Origin: Deltaproteobacteria bacterium
Lineage (GTDB): Bacteria; Desulfobacterota; Binatia; UTPRO1
Reading direction: 5' to 3'
Assembly: GCA_029262315.1 (NCBI GenBank)
Contig: JAJCZP010000265.1
Coordinates: forward strand, 33,758 to 97,757
Length of the DNA: 64,000 bases
In this document: one piece after another, positions 45,629 to 53,066 of the stretch
Position numbering within the stretch: position 1 is the stretch's first letter
How the letters are laid out: the number at the start of each line of letters is the position of its first letter
Position numbers and translations under genes: made by a program
Notes under the pieces: model-generated
Databases searched by the model: none
Told to the model about the DNA's origin: nothing
The model's input: the letters and a program-made list of their open reading frames with translations, nothing else

Positions 45629-47122
45629 ATGGCCGGGTCCGACACGCCCTCCATTCCGTCGTCGTCCGCTGGTGGGCCGGCGCGCGGGACGCTGTTCGCG
45701 CTCCTTGCCATGGTCGTCGACAAGGGCGGCGGTGTCGTGGTCCTGCTTTTGATCGCGCGCCTCCTTGGCGCCGACGACTTCGGCCGCTACGCGGCGCTGA
45801 TGTCGCTGCTCGCTTTCTTTCAAATTGCCGCCGAGTTCGGGCAGGAGCCGGTGTTGGTGCGACTTCTTGCCCAGCATCGCGGGGCGGATCCCGAGGCGCG
45901 CGGACTCGTCCAGGGGGCGTTGGCGATGCGCTTCTGGCTTGCGAGCGCGGCCGGTGTGGCGCTCGTGGTCTTGGCGCCGCTAGTGCTCACCGCCGTTGAG
46001 CGCCGGGTGCTGGTGGTGGCGGCGTGCGGCCTCGTGGCGAGTTTTGGGATCGCCCTACGCGCGGTCTTTCGCACGTCTCAGCGCCTGGAGGCTCTGTGTG
46101 TGACCGCGTCGATCCGGATCGGGATCTTCGCGGTGGCTTTCTTGGTCGGGCATCGGCTCGGGCTCGGGTTCTTCGCGGCGGTTGGAGGTTGGGCCTTGGG
46201 ACAACTGGCAGCGTCATCGACCGCGGCGATCCTCCTTCGGGGCTGGGGGCTCGCGCGTCCGCGGTGGGATTCCGGTGTCGTCAGCCGTCTCGGGCGCTCC
46301 GGGTGGGCGTTGGCGCTGAACGCCTTCTTGTTGACGGCGACGCTCCGGGTTGGGCATCTGATCGTGCTCAATCTGGATGGTCCATCGGCCGTCGGCTACT
46401 TGGCGGCCGGCGCGCAGCTGGCCGAGGCGTTCGCGTTGTTGCCCGAAGCGGTCATGCTCGCACTGCTTCCGATTCTTGCGTCGTACGAGGTGGATGCTCC
46501 CGAGGCGCAGCGTGCGCTCAGCGTGCGGACCACCCGTTGGTTCGTCCTGTTGGCCCTGCCGGCTGTTATCTTCGTTTCGATTCCGGCGCCGCATCTCCTG
46601 GCGTTGCTGTACGGGCCCGAGTTCGCCGCCGGAACGCCCGCGCTTCGGATTCTGGCGTGGTTGGCGCTCCTGGCAGCAACGGGAACGGTGTTTACCAACG
46701 TCATGATCGCGCGCGGGCTCGAACGCTCGCTGCTCGGTATCAACGCCGTAGCTTCCGTGCTGACGCTTTCCCTCTCGCTGGTATTGATTCCGCGGTTCGG
46801 GTTTCGGGGCGCCGCGCTGGCGACGTTGGTGGCCAGTGCGACTGCGCAGGCGATTCTGCTCGGGCTGCCCTCCATGCGCCAGGACGTAGCGCTTTGCCTC
46901 CGGCCCCTCGTCGGACCCGTGTTGCTTGCGGGTCTTCTCGTCGCGGTCGGGGTTACGGTCGGCGGTTCGAGTGCGACCGCAACTGTCGTGGCCTTGGCGG
47001 TGTTCGCGGCCCTCGTGCTCCTGACCGGTGTCGTGGATCGGCGCGATTGGGAGGCGATCCAGCAGGCATTTCGTGGGCTTCGCGGCCGTAAGTCCCCTGT
47101 TGACGGCGTGCCGAAACGGTGA
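45629..47122 (+). CDS. oligosaccharide/polysaccharide flippase (Wzx/MOP superfamily)
   Basis: polytopic; LLIARLLGADDFGRYAALMSLLAFF, LLYGPEFAAGTPALRILAW. Confidence 0.88.
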   Translation: MAGSDTPSIPSSSAGGPARGTLFALLAMVVDKGGGVVVLLLIARLLGADDFGRYAALMSLLAFFQIAAEFGQEPVLVRLLAQHRGADPEARGLVQGALAMRFWLASAAGVALVVLAPLVLTAVERRVLVVAACGLVASFGIALRAVFRTSQRLEALCVTASIRIGIFAVAFLVGHRLGLGFFAAVGGWALGQLAASSTAAILLRGWGLARPRWDSGVVSRLGRSGWALALNAFLLTATLRVGHLIVLNLDGPSAVGYLAAGAQLAEAFALLPEAVMLALLPILASYEVDAPEAQRALSVRTTRWFVLLALPAVIFVSIPAPHLLALLYGPEFAAGTPALRILAWLALLAATGTVFTNVMIARGLERSLLGINAVASVLTLSLSLVLIPRFGFRGAALATLVASATAQAILLGLPSMRQDVALCLRPLVGPVLLAGLLVAVGVTVGGSSATATVVALAVFAALVLLTGVVDRRDWEAIQQAFRGLRGRKSPVDGVPKR

Positions 47123-47136
47123 ATACTGGACCATGA

Positions 47137-47562
47137 ATGCGTAAATCGGTGCTCATAGCGATGGTCGCGTGCTGCGTTGGATTCGCGGTCGCCACGATGA
47201 CAGCACACGCGTACACGAAGCTGAGCGCCTGGCGGAGTCATGGCGATAAGTTTCAGCTCGGCTACGTCGTGGGCTACATCGATGCGGTGAAGCTCGCCAA
47301 GTTCAAGGACACTCGCGCCACGATTCCGACGGCCGGGCGTGCCAAGCATCAAGACTGGCTTCGCCGCGTGAACGCGTTCTACGACGATCCCGCCAACGTC
47401 GAGCGGCCGATTCCAGATGCGATGCTCGTGGTGGGGCAGCAACTTCAGGATGAGATCCTGCGGGCGTACAAGGAGCGCCGCGATCGAATTCTCAATGCCG
47501 CAAAAGCCGGCTCGAAGCCTGACGCTGCGGCTGGTTCTGCGCCCGGTTCCGCGCTCGAGTAA
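47137..47562 (+). CDS. hypothetical secreted protein
   Basis: signal peptide-like N-terminus; GYVVGYIDAVKLAK. Confidence 0.6.
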   Translation: MRKSVLIAMVACCVGFAVATMTAHAYTKLSAWRSHGDKFQLGYVVGYIDAVKLAKFKDTRATIPTAGRAKHQDWLRRVNAFYDDPANVERPIPDAMLVVGQQLQDEILRAYKERRDRILNAAKAGSKPDAAAGSAPGSALE

Positions 47563-47580
47563 GTCCCGACGCCTGGCTCC

Positions 47581-49590
47581 GTGGATGGGGTGACGTTGGT
47601 CTCAGGCGCCGTGCTGGTCACGGCGCTGGTGTTGCTGCCAGGGCGAGCTGTAGCGCGTTGTGTCGGTGTACCTAGAGACGGGTTCGCCGACACGCTGGTC
47701 GGCGTGGCCATGGTCTCGATTACCGGGCTGGTGCTGGGATGGCTGCAGCTGTTCTCGATCGCGTTCCTGGCCGGGATTCTGACGAGCGTCTGGATCGGTT
47801 GCACCGTTCTCGGTCATCGGAGATCCGGCGTTCGCGCGGCGGCATCGACGAGTCGAGCCGCACGCGTCGTTGCCGCCAGTATGGCGTTGGCGGCGTTCGC
47901 GTGGTGTTGGCCGCCCTTCGAGACCGTACTGGCGGGCGCGGATTCCAGCATGTACGTGAACGCGGGGATTCACCTCGCGCGTACGGGGTCACTGGCCGTC
48001 GAGAGCGATGCGGTTGCCGTTTTGGGGCCACGGACGAGCCATGGTGTGTTTCCGAGTATTCGCGCCGACGGGCGCGGTCCGTTCGTGCGTCTTCCCGGCG
48101 GTCTGCTGATGTCTGGCGCGGGCGACGCGCGCGCCCTGCCCGCATTCTTTCCGCTTCTCCCGGTTTGGACGGGGATCGCCACGCTCGCGTGGGGGCCGTC
48201 GGGTGCGCCCGCGATCGCTCCGCTCGCCGTGGCGCTGGCGGTGTGGGCTGTCGCACTCTTCGCTGCGGAAGCGTTCGGTGCTCTTGTTGGGGGCGTCGCG
48301 GGGCTGCTCCTGCTTGCGAACTTCTCCTTCTGGTGGTTCGGCCGTTTCCTCATGCCGGAACCGCTCGCCTGCGCCTTCGTCTGGGGGGCGCTGATCCTGC
48401 TTCGTCGCGGCGCGTTTACGACCGCGGGCGTGATCTTCGGTCTCGCCGGTCTGGCGCGGGCCGAGACGATGCTCTTCGTGGTCGCGGCGGTCGGGCTCTG
48501 GCTCGTGTGGGAGCGCCCGACCATCCGCCTCGATCGTCTGCTGCTGGGATTCGTCCCGATGGCCGCGCTCACTGCCTTCAGCTTGCTCGCGCTTCCGAGC
48601 CATCACGCGGCCTATCTGTGGAACGATGTCACGATGCTCGTTACCCGCACAGTGCGCGGCGTGCCGCTCGGGACGGCGTCGCTCGTCGTCGCGGTCCTCG
48701 TAGCAGTGTCGGGGCTGCTCGGCGTCCTGATGGCGCTGCGGACCCGGCGTCCCGGCGCGCGTGCGTTGCAGGTGTCGGGCGTCGTCGGCGTTGCCGCCGC
48801 CACGCTTCTCTACCTGCTGGTAGGCGGCAACAGCGATCCGGTCCGGTCGATTCGTTGGCTTGCCGCGTATTGCTCCTGGCCGCTTCTCGGAATCGCGGTC
48901 GCGGGCGCGACGGTGACCTGGCGTGCTGGCCGTGATCCCGTCGTGCGGTTGGCCCTGCTGCTGAGTGCGCTGGTGGCGCTGATCTTCGTCATCAACCCTC
49001 GGGTCGCGCCGTATCATCCGTGGGCCATTCGCCGCTTTCTGCCCATCGTGATTCCGGGAATGACGATTGCTGCCGCGGCGGCGGTGGGCGTCTTGGCGTC
49101 CGGGAGCCTACGCTTTCGCCGTGCCGCGGCCGGGATGATCGTCGTCGGCTTGGTGTTGCTTGAGGTTCGACCCGTTCAGGCCGTACGGGATCGTTGGTAC
49201 TTCTTCGGTGGGTTTCAGACGGTGGAGACTCTTGCGGAGATGTTGCCGCTCGACGCGTTGGTCATCGTCGACAGTTCGCTCGCGGATTCCCAGGTCCAGG
49301 TGCCGCTATGGCTCACTCACGGTCGTGAGACGGTCATGATGGCGGCGGAGACGCCGAATTGGCATGCGGCACTGTTCGCGTTGGTCGCGAGCGGCCGGCC
49401 CGCATACTGGATCGATGCTCGCTTCGCACCAGCGCCCAACGTGCCGGGCTTGTCGTTCGAGCTGGCGAAGCCCAATCCGGAGATCAGACTATTGCTGCCG
49501 AACTCGGGACTGGGTGGGCCTCCAGCGTTGACGATCGGGCGCCGATACCTGCTGGAGGTCTATCGGGTGACGCGCGCACCCGACTACTAG
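47581..49590 (+). CDS. polytopic GT-C-like membrane protein
   Basis: LAGADSSMYVNAGIHLARTGSL loop, many TM segments. Confidence 0.75.
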   Translation: MDGVTLVSGAVLVTALVLLPGRAVARCVGVPRDGFADTLVGVAMVSITGLVLGWLQLFSIAFLAGILTSVWIGCTVLGHRRSGVRAAASTSRAARVVAASMALAAFAWCWPPFETVLAGADSSMYVNAGIHLARTGSLAVESDAVAVLGPRTSHGVFPSIRADGRGPFVRLPGGLLMSGAGDARALPAFFPLLPVWTGIATLAWGPSGAPAIAPLAVALAVWAVALFAAEAFGALVGGVAGLLLLANFSFWWFGRFLMPEPLACAFVWGALILLRRGAFTTAGVIFGLAGLARAETMLFVVAAVGLWLVWERPTIRLDRLLLGFVPMAALTAFSLLALPSHHAAYLWNDVTMLVTRTVRGVPLGTASLVVAVLVAVSGLLGVLMALRTRRPGARALQVSGVVGVAAATLLYLLVGGNSDPVRSIRWLAAYCSWPLLGIAVAGATVTWRAGRDPVVRLALLLSALVALIFVINPRVAPYHPWAIRRFLPIVIPGMTIAAAAAVGVLASGSLRFRRAAAGMIVVGLVLLEVRPVQAVRDRWYFFGGFQTVETLAEMLPLDALVIVDSSLADSQVQVPLWLTHGRETVMMAAETPNWHAALFALVASGRPAYWIDARFAPAPNVPGLSFELAKPNPEIRLLLPNSGLGGPPALTIGRRYLLEVYRVTRAPDY

Positions 49591-49595
49591 CGGCG

Positions 49596-50138
49596 TCAGG
49601 GGCGCGGCGTCGGCGTCGGTAGACTGTCGATGTCGAGTTGGCGGGCGGTTGCCCACTCCTGGCGCGAGAAGACGATGAGCGCGAGCTGGACGTTGGCCTC
49701 GTCCCCGGCGGCATCTGTGCCGGTCACGAACACATCCATACGGCCGGTCTTCTCGAAGATGTGGGTCACGCGGTCGCCCGTGCCTAGTTCCGTGCCGTCG
49801 CCGAAGTTCCAGCTGTACGTGACGGGTGGGGTGCCGCTGAGCGCCGCCGCGCCAAAGTCCACAATCATTGGCGCATAGCCGATGAACTGCGTCGCATCCG
49901 CGTCGATCTCGAAGACATCGGGCTCGGTCGGCTGCATGAAGAACTGGAACCCGTCGACCACGATCGTTGCGTCGTCGTCCCCGATCTCGATACCGGGCGC
50001 TTCGATCCTCAGGGGGCCAGTCTTGGTTGCGGCGGGTGGTTCAGGAGCCGGGGCCGGTTGAGTCGCGGTCTCTTCATTGCGACTGCAGGAGACGACGGCG
50101 ACGAGTGACAGGAGGCAACACCACAGCGACAAACGCAT
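49596..50138 (-). CDS. PKD-domain lipoprotein
   Basis: lipobox LVAVVSC; PPVTYSWNFGDGTELGTGDRVTHIF. Confidence 0.78.
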   Translation of the reverse strand: MRLSLWCCLLSLVAVVSCSRNEETATQPAPAPEPPAATKTGPLRIEAPGIEIGDDDATIVVDGFQFFMQPTEPDVFEIDADATQFIGYAPMIVDFGAAALSGTPPVTYSWNFGDGTELGTGDRVTHIFEKTGRMDVFVTGTDAAGDEANVQLALIVFSRQEWATARQLDIDSLPTPTPRP

Positions 50139-50194
50139 GCGACTGGAATTACACAGGAATGCTAGAAACAGCAAGTACACCTGGACTCTAGAAA

Positions 50195-50236
50195 CGACAA
50201 GGCCACCCGACCCCTGAGGGGTGGGTGGCCTTGTCG
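50195..50236 (-). terminator. strong stem-loop (14 bp + 5 bp, TGA loop) after the secreted-protein gene
   Basis: CGACAAGGCCACCC-G-ACCCC-TGA-GGGGT-GGGTGGCCTTGTCG, then TTTCTAG on the minus strand. Confidence 0.8.
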
Positions 50237-50266
50237 AGATGCAAAGTTGATGCGGTTGGAAGGATC

Positions 50267-50944
50267 TTAGTTCGGGAGATCCTTGAAGAAGACACCGCAG
50301 ACAGCGAAGTTGTTACCGTTCGGGTCGAGGACCTGAATGGAGACAACCTCAAGCGAGGTGCATCCCGGCAGTGGTGCGATGCCGAGACCGGCGATCAGCG
50401 TGTTCGCCGTCGTCGTGAGGGTGGCGTTTCCGTTCGTCATACCGAACGCAAACGGCGCCGGGAAGTCGATGATGGTCATATCGGTTCCCATACCCGGAGA
50501 CGTGACTACCGTGTCTTCGAGCGTGGTGCGCGCCAGGGTCGAGAGCGTGCCGGAGCCACTCGCCAACCCGCCGGTCTTGTCGATGATGCGACGGAGACGC
50601 ATCTTGACCTTGAGGTCGCGGGTGTTCGGGCCGAAGTTCCCCTGGATCTCACGGAACTGCAGTTTGCCGATGGAGCGCTGCTCCCACCACTGCCAGCCAT
50701 TGATCTGGCTACCAGCCTGCGCGTTGAAGGTTTCCGGCGGGGTACAGCCCGGGACGCCACTTGCGGACGTCGTGTTCGGTACGTTACCTGTCGGGTTACC
50801 GCAGGAAACGAATGCTTGGACGAAGTCGCACTTGAAATTCTTCGCCTTCCTCGGATGCTCGAAATCGCATCCCGCCTGGGCCAGATTGGCGGTGATTCCG
50901 AGCGCCACCACGGCCGCTAGAGCGACTAGCAGGTGTCTCTTCAT
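50267..50944 (-). CDS. hypothetical secreted protein
   Basis: signal peptide MKRHLLVALAAVVALGITANLAQA; SD AAGGAGG upstream. Confidence 0.85.
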   Translation of the reverse strand: MKRHLLVALAAVVALGITANLAQAGCDFEHPRKAKNFKCDFVQAFVSCGNPTGNVPNTTSASGVPGCTPPETFNAQAGSQINGWQWWEQRSIGKLQFREIQGNFGPNTRDLKVKMRLRRIIDKTGGLASGSGTLSTLARTTLEDTVVTSPGMGTDMTIIDFPAPFAFGMTNGNATLTTTANTLIAGLGIAPLPGCTSLEVVSIQVLDPNGNNFAVCGVFFKDLPN

Positions 50945-51130
50945 GGTTTGCCCTCCTTCTTGTGGGGGTTGGTTTAGGATGGCGACCACACGCGCAGTGG
51001 CTCGGTCTAGAACGACACATTGATGTTTAGCGCATGAATTCGTCATCACCGGTCTCAGCTCTTGAGCAGTCGTTAGGTCATGAGGATGCGAGGTACGGCA
51101 CCTCAAGTCTCATGCGACAACGCGGAGCCG

Positions 51131-51160
51131 AATATAGGAAGCCGGTCTTCTCTTTGTCAA
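51131..51160 (-). promoter_or_regulatory. sigma70-type promoter TTGACA-N18-TATATT with upstream T tract
   Basis: minus strand cgcgtttttttgTTGACAaagagaagaccggcttccTATATTcgg. Confidence 0.7.
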
Positions 51161-51433
51161 CAAAAAAACGCGCCCGGAAGACTATTATTTTCATGCACTT
51201 ATGCGAGTGAGTGGCAAATTCGCATGGTTTTGATTCAGTGCGCCAAAGAACTGTCTTGCACGTCTGCAAGTCTGACACCCCAGACGCTTGCCCGGCGGAT
51301 GTCAAAACATCTCGCACAGGCGCGAAGCTCGTAAACTACTGAATTGTAAGGGGTATCTCGATGGGCTGGGCTTCTCACAGCGTGGCGGGATGGCGTTGCC
51401 TGAGTGGTACGGATCGTGTACTCAAGGCCCCGC

Positions 51434-52051
51434 ATGCGACACATTCTCATACGGGTCCCCCTCCTGGCTATCGCCATCGCCTGGGTTTTGGCGGCATCCG
51501 TCCAAGCCAATTCCAATTCGACTATCCCGGCGAACACGAGTTCGGGAGAACGGGTTCTCTGGCTGCCTGAGGGCATTCAGCAGATCCAGCGCTCGCTCGC
51601 GGGCGAAATGCGGGATCCGGCCGAGCGTGTGGAACTTGCCCAGATCGTGCACAGCGAGAGCCAGGCACTCAGCATCGATCCTCTCTACGTGCTGGCCATC
51701 ATGAAGGTCGAGAGTGGGTTTCGCGCCGACGTCGTGAGCTCACGTGGCGCGATTGGGCTTCTGCAGGTACGGCCGATCGCGGCGCGAAGCGTGATGCGTG
51801 CCGAGAGCAGCCGAGACGAGCCGGTCCAAGCCGTGCGCCTCAGCGATCCGCAGACCAACGTCGCCTACGGGCTGCGTTACCTCCAGCAGTTGGAAGAACA
51901 GTTCTCCGACCAGGAGACCGCCCTCGCAGCGTACAACATGGGCCCGACACGCGTCCGACAGCGTCTGGCCGCTCGGAAGCCCGTGCCCAAGGGGTATGCT
52001 AAGAAGGTGCTATTGACGTACCGGGCGTTCCAGGCTGGCGCCGAGTCGTAG
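51434..52051 (+). CDS. lytic transglycosylase (SLT domain)
   Basis: AIMKVESGFRADVVSSRGAIGLLQVRP, AAYNMGP. Confidence 0.92.
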   Translation: MRHILIRVPLLAIAIAWVLAASVQANSNSTIPANTSSGERVLWLPEGIQQIQRSLAGEMRDPAERVELAQIVHSESQALSIDPLYVLAIMKVESGFRADVVSSRGAIGLLQVRPIAARSVMRAESSRDEPVQAVRLSDPQTNVAYGLRYLQQLEEQFSDQETALAAYNMGPTRVRQRLAARKPVPKGYAKKVLLTYRAFQAGAES

Positions 52052-52093
52052 CGCACGCCCGGTCGCGATCCGAGATCAGAGGAGGTCGCGGCC

Positions 52094-53041
52094 ATGACCA
52101 GAGCAAGGCGCACCAAGGGCTCATCCAAGGCGGCTCCTACCGCCGAGGCGGCTGAGAAGAACGAACCGCTGCAGAGCCCCGCTCCACCTGAGGTCGTGCC
52201 CATGCCGCTTGGCCGGCGCGCCGTATTCATCGACGTCGAGAACACCAGCAGCAAGGCCGAACTCATGGGTGCGCTCGACGCCTTGGCGCTCGGCGAGGAT
52301 GGGCGCCGAGTCGAGATGACCGCGATCGGGAACTGGCGCGTGGTTGGCCAGGATCTCGGCCGCGCACTGGCCGAGCGCGGAGCACAACTCGTGCACAGCG
52401 CTCCGGTATCTAGGGTTTCGGACTGGAGCGATCTCTGGATCGCCGTTTCCGCGGGGATCTGGCTTGGGACGGCACGCCCGGGAGAGGTGCTCGAGGTGGT
52501 GTCGCACGATCGTGCGTTCGACGCCGTCGGCGACGCGGCGGCGCGTCTGGGCGTGACTTTCCGGCGGATCACCTATCGTGCCACGGCCTCGGCACCCGCA
52601 CGGAAGCGCAGTCCGCGGACCGAGAAGCGCTCGTCCTCAGCGAAGCCTCCCGCTGCGCGCCAGCTTCCCTCCGCGGCAGCGGGTGGCGAGCCAGTGGCGG
52701 CATCGGCGGATCAACTCCGGCAAGCGATCGGGGCCCTCATGGGCGGCAAGAGTGATGGTGTTTCGCTGGACATGCTGACCAGGGCGCTCAAGGAGGCCGG
52801 CTTCCAGCGGCCCCCAGGCTCGACTCGCTTGGTCACCCGGCTGCGGCGGCTGAAAGACGTCGAGGTCACGCGTGACGGACGAGTGCGGCTCACCGGAGCG
52901 AGCGTTCCAGCGCCGGCACCCGCCGCCGGGGCTGACGACAGCGCCGGGGAGCCTGCGGAGCCGCGCCGCCGCCGACCGTCACGGCGGCGCGGAGGTCGTC
53001 GACGCGGGCGACGAGGCAAGGGGACGGCCGAGGGCAGTTAG
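52094..53041 (+). CDS. NYN-domain protein with possible OST-HTH/LOTUS-like C-terminal module and basic tail
   Basis: RRAVFIDVENTSS, VSHDRAFD; QLRQAIGALMGGKSDGVSLDMLTRALKEAGF; RRRRPSRRRGGRRRGRRGKG. Confidence 0.72.
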   Translation: MTRARRTKGSSKAAPTAEAAEKNEPLQSPAPPEVVPMPLGRRAVFIDVENTSSKAELMGALDALALGEDGRRVEMTAIGNWRVVGQDLGRALAERGAQLVHSAPVSRVSDWSDLWIAVSAGIWLGTARPGEVLEVVSHDRAFDAVGDAAARLGVTFRRITYRATASAPARKRSPRTEKRSSSAKPPAARQLPSAAAGGEPVAASADQLRQAIGALMGGKSDGVSLDMLTRALKEAGFQRPPGSTRLVTRLRRLKDVEVTRDGRVRLTGASVPAPAPAAGADDSAGEPAEPRRRRPSRRRGGRRRGRRGKGTAEGS

Positions 53042-53066
53042 GCGCTCGGAGTAGTATGGTCGCGGA

